NCBI RefSeq assembly: GCF_947503125.1
Contig: NZ_CANNCR010000019.1
Location: 1-64,000 of the forward strand
From: an uncultured Metabacillus sp.
GTDB lineage: Bacteria > Bacillota > Bacilli > Bacillales > Bacillaceae
Length of the DNA: 64,000 bases
Direction: 5' to 3'
The first letter of the stretch is position 1. Each line of letters opens with the position of its first letter. The notes below the pieces were generated by a model. The model had not been told where the DNA came from and did no database searches. It was given only the letters and a program-made list of their open reading frames with translations. Of this stretch, positions 48,537 to 57,786 are shown one piece after another. A program made the position numbers and the translations under genes.

Positions 48537-49880
48537 TTAAGATGTTAATTCTACCCGTTTAATTTCACCGACGAGGAATAAATAGCTGAAAATAGCCACA
48601 AGTGCATTAGCGCCAACGAAGATAAGCGCTCCATTAAATGACCCTGTTACGCCAATAATATAGCCGATAATAATCGGTGTAGTGATACCGGCTATGTTAC
48701 CAAACGTATTAAAAAGACCTCCGCTTACTCCAGACATTTCCTTAGGTGATGTATCAGATACAACTGCCCAGCCTAGTGCACCAAATCCTTTTCCAAAAAA
48801 GGCTAGAGCCATAACAAAAATGACAACCCATTGTGTCTCTACATAGTTTGCAGCAACTAAACTCATTGACATAACCATTCCAATAACAATAGGGGTTTTA
48901 CGAGCAACTGTTAACGAAAAGCCTTTTCGCAGGAGGAAATCTGAAAACAATCCCCCAAGAATCCCGCCCAAAAAGCCGCAGATTGCAGGAAGGGATGCAA
49001 TAAAACCAACCTCCAGGATGGTCATCCCTCTTTCTTGCACAAGATAGACTGGAAACCAAGTTAAAAAGAAATAGGTTAAGGTTGTAATGCAATATTGCCC
49101 CAGATAAATTCCTAATAACATCCGGTTTGATAGCAGTTTTTTAACATTACTCCAGTTTGCACCTTTCTTTGCTTCAGTTTGATCCATATGAATTAAAGCT
49201 CCGCCAGCTTCAATATAATCAAGCTCCGCCTTGTTTATGTGCGGATGTTCCTTTGGGCTATATATGGTTTTTAGCCAGATAAAGGCGACAATAATACCGA
49301 TCACACCCATGAAGTAAAAGACATACTCCCAGCCAAAGGTGTATGTAATGTAACCCATGACCGGCGCGAAGAGAACGGTTGCAAAATACTGGGCAGAATT
49401 AAAGGTAGCTGCCGCTGTACCTCGCTCATGACCTGGAAACCATGATGCTACAATTCTACTATTAGCAGGGAAGGATGGGGCCTCTGCCAATCCTACAAGA
49501 AACCGGAGTCCAAACAGAACGGTGACGGCTGTTCCAACAGAACCGAAGATACCGATCATTCCTTGTAATAGAGTAAAACAGGACCAGAGGAAGATGCTCC
49601 AAAAGTAAACCTTTTTTGACCCGAAGCGGTCGAGGAGCCATCCGCCTGGAATTTGTCCTGCCACGTATGACCATGCAAATGCTGAGAAAACATAGCCCAT
49701 CATAACGGAATCTAAGCCAAGCTGATTGGACATATCGGATCCCGCAATTGATAAAGTAGCACGATCTGCATAATTTATCGCTGTGACAAGAAAGAGCATA
49801 ACAACAATCATCCAACGGGTGCGTGTCTTCTTTTCATTATTTGGAATGATGGGATTAACTACTTTTTCAAGTGCGCTCAT
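48537..49880 (-). CDS. gudP: Glucarate transporter (MFS, anion:cation symporter family)
   Basis: 447 residues from ATG 49880, with AAAGGAAG upstream; the reading frame extends to 49943 without family sequence. Twelve membrane helices are expected. The MFS loop motif GGWLLDRFGSKKVYFWS and the N-terminal RWMIVVMLFLVTAINYADRA match the D-galactonate/glucarate transporter group. It imports glucarate (or galactarate) for gudD. A strong promoter and a cre site lie upstream. Confidence 0.92.
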   Translation of the reverse strand: MSALEKVVNPIIPNNEKKTRTRWMIVVMLFLVTAINYADRATLSIAGSDMSNQLGLDSVMMGYVFSAFAWSYVAGQIPGGWLLDRFGSKKVYFWSIFLWSCFTLLQGMIGIFGSVGTAVTVLFGLRFLVGLAEAPSFPANSRIVASWFPGHERGTAAATFNSAQYFATVLFAPVMGYITYTFGWEYVFYFMGVIGIIVAFIWLKTIYSPKEHPHINKAELDYIEAGGALIHMDQTEAKKGANWSNVKKLLSNRMLLGIYLGQYCITTLTYFFLTWFPVYLVQERGMTILEVGFIASLPAICGFLGGILGGLFSDFLLRKGFSLTVARKTPIVIGMVMSMSLVAANYVETQWVVIFVMALAFFGKGFGALGWAVVSDTSPKEMSGVSGGLFNTFGNIAGITTPIIIGYIIGVTGSFNGALIFVGANALVAIFSYLFLVGEIKRVELTS

Positions 49881-49905
49881 AATCTCACTTCCTTTTGTAT
49901 TGTAG

Positions 49906-49919
49906 TGGTATCGCTTACA
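49906..49919 (-). promoter_or_regulatory. CcpA cre site in the gudP leader
   Basis: Minus-strand TGTAAGCGATACCA fits TGWAANCGNTNNCA at every fixed position, 26 bp upstream of gudP and about 90 bp downstream of its promoter, where it could act as a roadblock. Confidence 0.7.
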
Positions 49920-50003
49920 AAAGACAAAGAAAAACAGGTTCAAATTTTATAAGTTTATTATAAGGGCATCTCTCCTTTTTGAAGAAATTTTCAAAATATT
50001 ATT

Positions 50004-50039
50004 TTGTCTAATAGTAAGACAAATAAATTTGATTGTCAA
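50004..50039 (-). promoter_or_regulatory. gudP promoter with overlapping operator
   Basis: On the minus strand TTGACA (50034-50039), 17 bp, TACTAT (50011-50016). The operator palindrome TTGTCT-N7-AGACAA (50004-50022) covers the -10. Confidence 0.75.
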
Positions 50040-50099
50040 TCATTTTCCAAGGTGAAAAATTGATAGGTTTTATTTTTTCAAAAATAGTAAAACTTCTTG

Positions 50100-50135
50100 T
50101 TGAAACATTCGTCTATTTGTCTTACAATAAAACAA
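50100..50135 (+). promoter_or_regulatory. kdgD promoter with overlapping operator
   Basis: TTGAAA (50100-50105), 17 bp, TACAAT (50123-50128). TTGTCTTACAATAAAACAA (50117-50135) covers the -10, the same geometry as the divergent gudP promoter. Confidence 0.72.
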
Positions 50136-50158
50136 AACGAAAAGGAGGAGGAATGGTT

Positions 50159-51091
50159 GTGAATCAATTTCGCAATTCGCCATCTGGAATTTTAGGATTT
50201 CCAATTGCTCCATTTACAGTAAATAATAAGCTTGATGAAAAGTTGCTTGCCCAAAATATTCAGTTTTTACTTAATGAAGGGCTTGAAGCGATCTTTGTCG
50301 CATGTGCAGCTGGAGAATATCCTTCATTAAGTAAAGAGGAATATGAAGCAATGGTAGAGGTAGCTGTGACTGTAACTAATGGAAAGGTTCCTGTTTACAC
50401 AGGAGTTGGCGGCAATATCCAAACTTCTTTGGAATTTGCCGAGATATCAGCTAAAAAGGGTGCAGATGGTTATTTAATATTACCGCCATATCTGGTAACA
50501 GGGGAGCAATCAGGTCTTGCAGATTATTTCAAAACGATTGCAGAAAGTACAGATTTAAACGCCATTGTTTACCAGAGAGATCAGGTTTCTTTATCAGTGG
50601 AAACATTGGAAACGCTTGCTAAGATACCGCAGGTTGTTGGTGTAAAGGATGGACTGGGGAATATGGAGTTAAATACGCTTCTTACGCAAACCTTTAAACA
50701 GCGATTTGGCTGGCTAAATGGCATGCCATTGGCTGAAGTGACGATGCCGGCCTATGTTCCGCTTGGATTTAACTCTTACTCATCAGCAATTTCAAATTAT
50801 ATCCCGCATATCTCTAGAATCTTCTATCAATCCGTTTTAAACCAAAATCAAGAAACGGTGGATGATCTTTATCAGCATGTCATCTTACCAATCAACAACA
50901 TTCGCCGTAAGCGGAATGGATATGCCGTATCTCTTATTAAAGCCGGGATGGAAATCATGGGTCTTCCTGTAGGGCAAAACGTCAGAAAACCGATTCAGCC
51001 AGTGGAAAGAGAGCATTATGTAGAATTAGAAACGATTTTGAAACAGGCATTGGATCGATATCCAAAACCAATAACAGCTAAATTACTTTAA
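50159..51091 (+). CDS. kdgD: 5-dehydro-4-deoxyglucarate dehydratase
   Basis: About 310 residues from GTG 50159 ([15 protein letters not shown], the family start); the ATG two codons earlier is possible. AAGGAGGAGG lies upstream. DapA-superfamily TIM barrel with YLILPPYL and the Schiff-base Lys in [10 protein letters not shown]. It decarboxylates and dehydrates 5-dehydro-4-deoxyglucarate to 2,5-dioxopentanoate. It forms an operon with gucD, 16 bp apart. Confidence 0.94.
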   Translation: MNQFRNSPSGILGFPIAPFTVNNKLDEKLLAQNIQFLLNEGLEAIFVACAAGEYPSLSKEEYEAMVEVAVTVTNGKVPVYTGVGGNIQTSLEFAEISAKKGADGYLILPPYLVTGEQSGLADYFKTIAESTDLNAIVYQRDQVSLSVETLETLAKIPQVVGVKDGLGNMELNTLLTQTFKQRFGWLNGMPLAEVTMPAYVPLGFNSYSSAISNYIPHISRIFYQSVLNQNQETVDDLYQHVILPINNIRRKRNGYAVSLIKAGMEIMGLPVGQNVRKPIQPVEREHYVELETILKQALDRYPKPITAKLL

Positions 51092-51107
51092 AAAAGGGGA
51101 TGAGCAA

Positions 51108-52571
51108 ATGGTCGTAACAGTTGAGACAAAAACATATCTTAATTTTATCAATGGTGAGTGGGTGACATCGATTAGTAATGAAGTGGAAAAAAGCTTGAAT
51201 CCGGCAAATAAGGATCTGGTTGTAGGCTATGTGCAAAAATCCGCTAAAGAGGATTTAGATTATGCTGTAAAGTCTGCCAAGGAAGCGAAGGAGGCATGGC
51301 GGAAGCTTTCTGGAGCTGAACGGGGAGAATATTTATACAAAGCAGTTTCGATCCTTGAAAAACGAATCGATGAAATTGCTGAATGTGCAACGAGTGAAAT
51401 GGGAAAAACACTTGCCGAAACGAAGGGTGAAACAGCTCGCGGCATTGCTATTTTAAAGTATTATGCTGGAGAGGGGATGCGCAAAGTAGGGGATGTGATT
51501 CCTTCAACAGATCCAACTGCCCTCATGTTAACAACAAGGGTGCCGCTTGGCGTTGTTGGGGTAATCACACCTTGGAACTTCCCGATTGCGATTCCAATCT
51601 GGAAAATGGCTCCTGCGCTTGTATATGGGAACACTGTTGTGATTAAACCGGCGACAGAAACAGCGATTACCTGTGCAAAAATTATCGAGTGCTTTGAAGA
51701 AGCGGGATTCCCTCCTGGGGTTGTCAATATGATTACAGGCCCTGGCAGCGTCGTAGGTCAAGGGATTGCGGATCATAAGGATGTTAATGGGATAACGTTT
51801 ACTGGCTCAAACAAAATTGGAAAGCAAATTGGTCAGGCAGCTCTTGCAAGAGGAGCGAAATATCAGCTTGAAATGGGAGGGAAAAACCCTGTTATTGTTG
51901 CTGCGGATGCCGATTTAAGCCTTGCGGTAGATGCGGTCATCGCAGGTGCTTTCCGTTCAACCGGACAAAAATGTACAGCGACTAGCCGCGTTATCGTTTT
52001 ATCCGAAGTCTATGAGGAATTTAAGCAGCTCCTTGTCGAGAAAACGAAAGAGATTACCCTTGGAGATGGGGCTGACAGCAACACTTGGATGGGACCATGT
52101 GCAAATGAAAGCCAGCTTCATACCGTGCTTTCCTATATAAACAAAGGCTTAGAAGAAGGAGCAACACTATTAACCGGCGGGAAACGTGCTGAAGATGGGG
52201 AACTGAAAAAAGGCTATTATGTGGAGCCGACGATCTTTGACAGCTGTACTCCAGAAATGACCATCGTTCAGGAGGAAATTTTCGGGCCGGTGATTGCTCT
52301 GCTAAAAGCAGAATCCGTACAAGAGGCTATTAAACTAGCTAACAATGTAGAATATGGTCTTAGCGCTTCGATTTTTACAGCCAATATCCAAAACCTGTTG
52401 TCATTCATTGAAGATATGGATGCAGGATTAATCCGTGTCAATGCAGAAAGTGCCGGTGTTGAATTGCAAGCACCATTTGGAGGGATGAAAAACTCCAGCT
52501 CCCATTCACGTGAACAGGGAGAAGCAGCGAAGGAATTTTTCACATCGATTAAGACTGTCTTTATTAAATAA
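51108..52571 (+). CDS. gucD: 2,5-dioxovalerate (alpha-ketoglutarate semialdehyde) dehydrogenase
   Basis: 487 residues. Aldehyde dehydrogenase features are NAD-binding [13 protein letters not shown] and FTGSNKIGK, catalytic Glu in LEMGGKNPV and catalytic Cys in [12 protein letters not shown]. It completes glucarate breakdown to 2-oxoglutarate. The context with kdgD fixes the likely substrate; sequence alone would allow other semialdehydes. Confidence 0.93.
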   Translation: MVVTVETKTYLNFINGEWVTSISNEVEKSLNPANKDLVVGYVQKSAKEDLDYAVKSAKEAKEAWRKLSGAERGEYLYKAVSILEKRIDEIAECATSEMGKTLAETKGETARGIAILKYYAGEGMRKVGDVIPSTDPTALMLTTRVPLGVVGVITPWNFPIAIPIWKMAPALVYGNTVVIKPATETAITCAKIIECFEEAGFPPGVVNMITGPGSVVGQGIADHKDVNGITFTGSNKIGKQIGQAALARGAKYQLEMGGKNPVIVAADADLSLAVDAVIAGAFRSTGQKCTATSRVIVLSEVYEEFKQLLVEKTKEITLGDGADSNTWMGPCANESQLHTVLSYINKGLEEGATLLTGGKRAEDGELKKGYYVEPTIFDSCTPEMTIVQEEIFGPVIALLKAESVQEAIKLANNVEYGLSASIFTANIQNLLSFIEDMDAGLIRVNAESAGVELQAPFGGMKNSSSHSREQGEAAKEFFTSIKTVFIK

Positions 52572-52626
52572 ATGTGAGAGGCGGACATTTGTATTTGCGA
52601 ATTGACCTAAAATTGGAGGAAACCTT

Positions 52627-52767
52627 ATGTGGATCATCACGCTGTATTCACAGACAACGATCTCAATGTTTGAATTTGCTTCAGAAAAAGAAGCGAGAGA
52701 GGTCTTCAATAAACTCCAAGGCTGTAAGATTCTTTCTCACGTTATTTACTATAATGATTCTTTTTAA
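52627..52767 (+). CDS. Small conserved-looking protein, 46 aa
   Basis: ATG 52627 lies 7 bases after GGAGG. The product starts MWIITLYSQTTISMFEFASE and ends in a DSF tail after KILSHVIYYND. It looks like a small alpha/beta protein with no membrane segment; similar short proteins near mntP occur in Bacillus as far as I remember, without known function. It is 56 bp after gucD and may be cotranscribed with it or with mntP. Confidence 0.65.
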   Translation: MWIITLYSQTTISMFEFASEKEAREVFNKLQGCKILSHVIYYNDSF

Positions 52768-52780
52768 GTAAAAGAGGAAC

Positions 52781-52817
52781 GAGTAAGGCAAGCGAGCATC
52801 CGCCAATTGCCTTACTC
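52781..52817 (+). terminator. Hairpin after the 46-aa gene
   Basis: Perfect 11-bp stem GAGTAAGGCAA/TTGCCTTACTC but no T-run behind it; termination is uncertain. Confidence 0.45.
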
Positions 52818-52859
52818 CCGCCTCGCATCTCTCTATTGTCATATCAGTTCTAATCCAAA

Positions 52860-52893
52860 TCGGACGTGCATAAAGTTAAATAGGCGTGTCCGA
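52860..52893 (+). promoter_or_regulatory. Hairpin abutting the mntP ribosome binding site
   Basis: TCGGACGTGC/GCGTGTCCGA (10 pairs including two G-U) ends immediately before GGGGG of the mntP ribosome binding site. It does not match the yybP-ykoY manganese riboswitch as I know it. Confidence 0.4.
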
Positions 52894-52904
52894 GGGGGTA
52901 AAAG

Positions 52905-53465
52905 ATGAACATAGAAGCGATCATGGGAGAGTTGCTAACATTACTGATTATGGCACTGGCTTTAGGTATGGATGCATTTTCTGTTGGCCTTGGCATGGGG
53001 TTAATTCGATTAAAGGCCAGGCAAATCTTTTACATAGGAATCACAATCGGCATCTTTCATATATGGATGCCATTAGTAGGGATGTTAATCGGAAAAGCCC
53101 TTAGTGATACATTTGGAACAATCGCAACATTGTTAGGCGGCGGTTTGTTAATCTTGCTTGGTGTCCAGATGGTGTTCGCCTCGTTTAAAAAAGATGAGAA
53201 GCCGTTGATTACACCAGTCGGGTTTGGATTAATTGTATTTGCGCTTAGTGTCAGCCTGGATAGCTTTTCTGTCGGCTTAAGCCTAGGCATTTACGGGGCA
53301 AAAACCGTTCTAACGGTTGTTGTTTTTGGAATCGTAAGTATGGTGTTAACCTGGATTGGCCTGTTAACAGGTAAACGTGTACAGGCATGGTTGGGCTCAT
53401 ATAGTGAAGCGCTCGGCGGAAGCATCTTATTGGCATTTGGTGTAAAATTAATCTTTCCTTTTTAA
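52905..53465 (+). CDS. mntP: Manganese efflux pump MntP (YwlD)
   Basis: 186 residues with six hydrophobic segments. The duplicated motif [14 protein letters not shown] near the start and [14 protein letters not shown] in the second half are the MntP hallmarks; the acidic residues bind manganese. It exports Mn2+ across the cytoplasmic membrane. Equivalent to ywlD between ywlC and ywlE in B. subtilis, here separated from them by inserted genes on both sides. Confidence 0.93.
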   Translation: MNIEAIMGELLTLLIMALALGMDAFSVGLGMGLIRLKARQIFYIGITIGIFHIWMPLVGMLIGKALSDTFGTIATLLGGGLLILLGVQMVFASFKKDEKPLITPVGFGLIVFALSVSLDSFSVGLSLGIYGAKTVLTVVVFGIVSMVLTWIGLLTGKRVQAWLGSYSEALGGSILLAFGVKLIFPF

Positions 53466-53467
53466 GT

Positions 53468-53498
53468 AACGACCGGTTGGGAGCAGCCGGTCGTTTGT
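53468..53498 (+). terminator. Intrinsic terminator after mntP
   Basis: ACGACCGG/CCGGTCGT followed by TTGT; moderate. Confidence 0.7.
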
Positions 53499-53670
53499 AA
53501 AGAAAATAACTTCTTTGTAAATTTGTGTAAATATCTACCTGCGTATTTTTTACTAATTAGTGAAAAGGATGGTAGAATATTCAACTATCATATAGTCTTT
53601 TATACCTAATAATAATCCGTTTATTGCTAATAATCCCCTTTATCTAGTTCCATTCGATCGATTATCTCCA

Positions 53671-53724
53671 TTTACAAAACTATTACATTTCCTTAAAAGT
53701 ACATTAAAACTACCAAACTATAAT
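53671..53724 (+). promoter_or_regulatory. PhoP box and promoter of the alkaline phosphatase gene
   Basis: Four hexamers at an exact 11-bp period: TTTACA (53671), ATTACA (53682), TTAAAA (53693), TTAAAA (53704), fitting the Bacillus PhoP repeat TT(A/T/C)A(C/T)A-N5. TATAAT follows at 53719-53724, with no normal -35, as in PhoP-activated promoters. Confidence 0.78.
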
Positions 53725-53759
53725 CAGCCTTGTCACATAAAGATTAGGAGGAATTATTC

Positions 53760-55142
53760 ATGTTTAATAAAAGATTTAAAAAGAAGCTTCTGCCTTTAGC
53801 AGTTATGACTGCTGTCGCTTTTGGTAGTTTAGGAGGAACATTCTCTGTTGCGGAAGCTAAGGAAGCAAAAAATAATGCAAAAATCAAAAATGTCATCTTC
53901 CTTATTGGAGATGGAATGGGTGTTTCATATACCTCTGCATACCGTTATTTGCAGGACAGCAATAACTCAAAATTTGTCGATCGTACAGAGCTTGATAAAT
54001 ATTTAGTCGGCCAGCAAATGACCTACCCTGAGGATCCAGAACAAAATGTAACAGATTCCGCATCTGCAGCCACTGCAATGTCAGCTGGTATTAAAACCTA
54101 TAATAATGCCATTGCCGTTGATAACGATGGATCAGAAGTTAAAACTGTACTTGAAGCTGCAAAGGAACAAGGAAAAGCAACAGGCCTTGTCGCAACATCT
54201 GAAATTACGCACGCAACACCTGCTTCATTCGGATCACATGATCACAGCCGTCAAAACATGAACGCCATTGCGGAGGACTATTTTGATGAGTTAATAAATG
54301 GCGAACATAAAGTGGACGTGCTTCTTGGCGGAGGAACGGACTTATTTATTCGCGATGACCGCAATTTAGTTGAAGAATTTAAAAAGGATGGCTTCAGCTA
54401 TGTCACGAATAAAAATGAGCTGTTAAAAGATGATAACGAACAGGTTCTTGGTTTATTCGCAGAACGCGGAATGCCAAAAATGATAGACCGTACAAAAGAC
54501 ATTCCATCATTAGAAGATATGACAACCTCTGCGATTGATCGTTTAAGTGAAGACAAGGATGGCTTTTTCCTTATGATTGAAGGAAGCCAAATTGACTGGG
54601 CGGGACATGATAATGATATCGTTTCTGCCATGAGTGAAATGGAAGACTTTGAAAAAGCCTTTAAAGCAGCAATTGAATTTGCGAAAAAGGACAAGCATAC
54701 ATTAGTTGTTGCGACAGCTGACCATTCAACTGGCGGTTATTCAATTGGTGCAAATGGCATTTACAACTGGTTTGGCGAGCCGATCAAAGCAGCGAAACGC
54801 ACACCTGATTTCATGGCAAGTGAAATTGCAAGCGGTGCGGATGTAGAAGAAACATTGAAAAAATATATCGATCTTGAATTAACTTCTGAGGAAATTCAAT
54901 CTGTAAAGGATGCTGCTTCTAAAGAAGAAGTAGATATTGATAATGCAATCGAGAAAATTTTCGATAACAGATCGCATACAGGCTGGACGACTGGCGGCCA
55001 TACTGGTGAAGACGTCCCAGTGTATGCATTTGGTCCTGCATCTGATCGATTTGCAGGAAATATTGATAATACGGACAACGCAAAAATTATTTTTGAGCTT
55101 ATAGAAAAAGGCAAAAATAAAACAGTGATTGAAGATAAGTAA
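53760..55142 (+). CDS. phoA: Secreted alkaline phosphatase
   Basis: 460 residues. A signal peptide (LLPLAVMTAVAFGSLGGTFSVAEA) is followed by the mature enzyme. Metal and active-site motifs: IFLIGDGMG, nucleophile Ser100 in TDSASAATAMSAG, THATPASFGSHDHSR, EGSQIDWAGHDND, TADHSTGGY and TTGGHTGEDVPVYAFGP. It releases phosphate from monoesters outside the cell. Expression is expected under phosphate starvation from the PhoP box. It does not belong to the ywl locus in B. subtilis, so it is an insertion here. Confidence 0.95.
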   Translation: MFNKRFKKKLLPLAVMTAVAFGSLGGTFSVAEAKEAKNNAKIKNVIFLIGDGMGVSYTSAYRYLQDSNNSKFVDRTELDKYLVGQQMTYPEDPEQNVTDSASAATAMSAGIKTYNNAIAVDNDGSEVKTVLEAAKEQGKATGLVATSEITHATPASFGSHDHSRQNMNAIAEDYFDELINGEHKVDVLLGGGTDLFIRDDRNLVEEFKKDGFSYVTNKNELLKDDNEQVLGLFAERGMPKMIDRTKDIPSLEDMTTSAIDRLSEDKDGFFLMIEGSQIDWAGHDNDIVSAMSEMEDFEKAFKAAIEFAKKDKHTLVVATADHSTGGYSIGANGIYNWFGEPIKAAKRTPDFMASEIASGADVEETLKKYIDLELTSEEIQSVKDAASKEEVDIDNAIEKIFDNRSHTGWTTGGHTGEDVPVYAFGPASDRFAGNIDNTDNAKIIFELIEKGKNKTVIEDK

Positions 55143-55167
55143 GAAGAATTTTGTAACAGATAGAGAA

Positions 55168-55213
55168 ATAGAAGGGTCTGGCATCTCGCTTTACGTCAGC
55201 TCCTTCTTTTTTA
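55168..55213 (+). terminator. Possible terminator after phoA
   Basis: GAAGG...CCTTC arms around a long loop, followed by T7. Confidence 0.5.
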
Positions 55214-55229
55214 AATGGAGGGTTTTCTT

Positions 55230-55865
55230 ATGAAAAGAACCATTGTTCTTATAGCATTATTATCTGTCATGTTAGTTGCATGTTCGAATAGCAACAACAG
55301 CGGTGCTCCTGAGCGAGAAAAACAAATCGACACCGGGTATTTGGATGACTACTCATCAAACCCGCAGGTAACGGATGATCGAAACTTGCTTGAGGTAGGA
55401 AAATCGGTTTCCGATGAAAAAGGGAAGGCAACATTAAAGGCGATTAATTTTGTTGATAAAGCATACGAAATTGGCCCGATCCAGCTTCGCGTCAAAGATG
55501 CAAAGGTCATCCACCTGCGACCGGATTACAGCCTGATTGATTATTTTCATGTGTTAACACATGAGGAAGAATTCGATTTTACAAAGGTGTTTGTTGAAAT
55601 TGAGAACACATCTGATGAAAAAGTCAGCTTTGCCCCAATCGCGCTGATTAAAACAAGCACAGGTGAGACATTTGATTGGGAAAAAGATATCTATTTGGAA
55701 GATTTAAATGGTGAAATAGCTGGAAAGTCTGCGAAAAAAGGCAACCTGGGCTTTATCATTGATTCTTCGAAGGAGCTTGAATGGATTGAAATCACAACGA
55801 GTGATGTTTTTGATCAAAATCAAAAGAAAATCCATGACTCGCAAAAAATAAAGATTGAATTCTAA
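55230..55865 (+). CDS. Lipoprotein with a DUF4352-like beta domain
   Basis: About 211 residues from ATG 55230, with TGGAGGG upstream. The lipobox is MLVAC, with lipidation on the Cys and the SNSNNSG linker behind it. The remainder is a single beta-rich domain with paired strands (KATLKAINFVDKAYEIGPIQ; FTKVFVEIENTSDEKVSFAP) like the Telomeric/DUF4352 immunoglobulin-like lipoproteins. Function unknown. It is separated from phoA by a weak terminator, so partial cotranscription is possible. Confidence 0.72.
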   Translation: MKRTIVLIALLSVMLVACSNSNNSGAPEREKQIDTGYLDDYSSNPQVTDDRNLLEVGKSVSDEKGKATLKAINFVDKAYEIGPIQLRVKDAKVIHLRPDYSLIDYFHVLTHEEEFDFTKVFVEIENTSDEKVSFAPIALIKTSTGETFDWEKDIYLEDLNGEIAGKSAKKGNLGFIIDSSKELEWIEITTSDVFDQNQKKIHDSQKIKIEF

Positions 55866-55893
55866 AGCATAGGGTCTTCTCTATGCTTTTTTG
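55866..55893 (+). terminator. Intrinsic terminator after the lipoprotein gene
   Basis: AAGCATAG/CTATGCTT followed by T-rich sequence. Confidence 0.85.
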
Positions 55894-55898
55894 TTGTT

Positions 55899-56093
55899 TA
55901 GGAAATTATAAAATTCATTGAACTGTGGATAAGCACTGCGACATCCAGCTCCAGCGCCTATCGCCTAACAAACTTCAGATCATCTCCCTACGATAAGTCA
56001 ACATCGGTTCGCTTCGCTTACCGTGTTTCCTTTATCTCAGTCGATGCTCCTCCAGTTTGTACGGCGATGATCAAGGCGCTTGCGCTTTTGTTC
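55899..56093 (+). repeat. Structured intergenic repeat, copy K (long variant)
   Basis: It shares with copy D the lead-in GGAAATTATAAAATTC, GAACTGTGGATAAGC and the long core from CTTCAGATCATCTCCC to CCAGTTTGTACGG, but lacks the GAAGCACAGGA module. Closing stem AGCGCCT and ATCGCC pairs with GGCGAT and AGGCGCT. Confidence 0.88.
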
Positions 56094-56159
56094 CTCTAAG
56101 CATGTGACTATTTTCTTTACAACGTTTCCATTATAATAAATAGAAAGGAGTGTTATGAC

Positions 56160-56618
56160 ATGACAAATGTATTATTCGTTTGTACCGGAAATACATGCAG
56201 AAGCCCGATGGCAGAAGCGCTTTTAAAGCATTTGAAGAGCTCTGATCAGCTGGATGTAAAGTCAGCTGGTGTATTTGCCCTCGATGGCAGTGATGCAACA
56301 CGATATGCCCAAGAGGCCTTAAACGAAAAAGGAATCACGTGCGACCATCAATCCTCAAGTTTAAGTGAAGAGCTTGTTAATTGGGCAACAATTATTTTAA
56401 CGATGACGAATCAGCATAAGCAATCTGTGATCGAGTTTTACCCGCATGCAGGTCGTAAAACATATACCCTTGCTGAATATGTTGCTGAGAATGACGAAGA
56501 ACGAAAAGATATCATCGACCCGTTTGGAGGACAACTGGATATCTATCGTCAAACATTAGCAGATTTAGAAAAGTTGATTCATAAATTAGTCAATAAGCTT
56601 GAGGAAAATAAAGCCTAA
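56160..56618 (+). CDS. ywlE: Protein-arginine-phosphate phosphatase YwlE
   Basis: 152 residues of the low-molecular-weight tyrosine phosphatase fold. The P-loop is CTGNTCRS (Cys8, Thr12, Arg14); the Thr in the loop marks phosphoarginine specificity in YwlE. The general acid Asp lies in DIIDPFGGQ. It reverses McsB arginine phosphorylation and so affects Clp degradation and the stress response. It heads the ywlE-rpiB-ywlG run. AAAGGAG lies upstream. Confidence 0.94.
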   Translation: MTNVLFVCTGNTCRSPMAEALLKHLKSSDQLDVKSAGVFALDGSDATRYAQEALNEKGITCDHQSSSLSEELVNWATIILTMTNQHKQSVIEFYPHAGRKTYTLAEYVAENDEERKDIIDPFGGQLDIYRQTLADLEKLIHKLVNKLEENKA

Positions 56619-56710
56619 GTTACAAAGGAAATAATTGATCGTATGACAGGATAAGCGATACAATAAAAGAAGAGATTTTACTAAATATCGTTCATTATAG
56701 GAGGACCAAA

Positions 56711-57157
56711 ATGAAAGTAGCAGTTGCATCAGATCACGGCGGAGTAAATATTCGGAAAGAAATCATCTCACTACTAGAAGAATTGAAGATTGAATATACA
56801 GATATGGGCTGCGAATGTGAAACATCTGTAGATTACCCTGATTATGCATTACCAGTGGCAGAGCGTGTAGCAAGCGGGGAATTTGATCGCGGAATCTTGA
56901 TTTGCGGCACAGGCATTGGCATGAGCATTGCGGCGAATAAAGTAAAGGGCATCCGCTGCGCACTTGTTCATGATATGTTTAGCGCCCAAGCAACACGTGA
57001 ACATAACGATAGCAACATCCTTGCAATGGGTGAACGTGTAATCGGACCTGGCCTAGCAAGAGAAATCGCAAAAATTTGGTTAACAACAGAATATCTAGGC
57101 GGGCGCCATGCAACACGTGTGGGCAAAATTGACAAATACGAAAATGAACACGCTTAA
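56711..57157 (+). CDS. rpiB: Ribose-5-phosphate isomerase B
   Basis: 148 residues. N-terminal VAVASDHGGVNIRKEI, GCECETSVDYPDYALPVA and the catalytic Cys in GILICGTGIGMSIAANK are those of the RpiB/LacAB family. It interconverts ribulose-5-phosphate and ribose-5-phosphate. TAGGAGG lies upstream of ATG 56711. Equivalent to ywlF in B. subtilis. Confidence 0.94.
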   Translation: MKVAVASDHGGVNIRKEIISLLEELKIEYTDMGCECETSVDYPDYALPVAERVASGEFDRGILICGTGIGMSIAANKVKGIRCALVHDMFSAQATREHNDSNILAMGERVIGPGLAREIAKIWLTTEYLGGRHATRVGKIDKYENEHA

Positions 57158-57176
57158 TAAGGAAGTCGGATAAACG

Positions 57177-57749
57177 ATGACAAATCTAGAAAATTGGCAG
57201 CGGGAGTTATCCACTTTATTGACTGACTTTCGCACCCAAGCAAACGTTGGCAAAGGCGATATTGTGATAATCGGCTGCAGTACAAGCGAAGTAATCGGAG
57301 AAAAAATCGGAACAGCAGGCTCAGAGGACGTAGCAAAAATGATTTTTGACACGCTGGCAACGTTTAAGGAGGAAACAGGTGTACAGTTCGCCTTCCAATG
57401 CTGTGAGCATTTAAACCGCGCCCTCGTGATCGAAAGGTCCGCTGCGAAAGTGAACGGATTTGAAGAGGTTACCGTCATTCCAGTTAGAAAGGCAGGAGGC
57501 GCGATGGCCACATATGCCTATCAGCATATGGAAAACCCTGTAGTCGTTGAATTCATAAAAGCAGATGCTGGAATCGATATCGGCGATACATTCATCGGAA
57601 TGCACTTAAAACATGTCGCCGTCCCATTGCGCAGCACCATAAAGCAAATCGGTTCCGCCCACGTCACCATGGCGAAAACACGTCCAAAGCTCATCGGCGG
57701 TGCAAGAGCTGTCTATGAAGCAACAAAAGAAAATACATCCTGTCATTGA
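57177..57749 (+). CDS. ywlG: DUF436/TIGR01440 family protein YwlG
   Basis: 190 residues, 19 bp after rpiB. The family motifs [19 protein letters not shown] and [15 protein letters not shown] are present, with cysteines that suggest metal or thiol chemistry. Function is unknown. The fixed position between rpiB and glyA in Bacillus is kept. Confidence 0.9.
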   Translation: MTNLENWQRELSTLLTDFRTQANVGKGDIVIIGCSTSEVIGEKIGTAGSEDVAKMIFDTLATFKEETGVQFAFQCCEHLNRALVIERSAAKVNGFEEVTVIPVRKAGGAMATYAYQHMENPVVVEFIKADAGIDIGDTFIGMHLKHVAVPLRSTIKQIGSAHVTMAKTRPKLIGGARAVYEATKENTSCH

Positions 57750-57757
57750 TAAGCGGA

Positions 57758-57786
57758 GAATCAACTTAATGTTGGTTCTTTTTATT
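57758..57786 (+). terminator. Intrinsic terminator after ywlG
   Basis: GAGAATCAAC/GTTGGTTCTT followed by TTTATTT. Confidence 0.65.

Noticed and set aside
52768-52904. yybP-ykoY manganese riboswitch before mntP
   Set aside because: Hairpins are present but I could not find the conserved loop sequences of that class.
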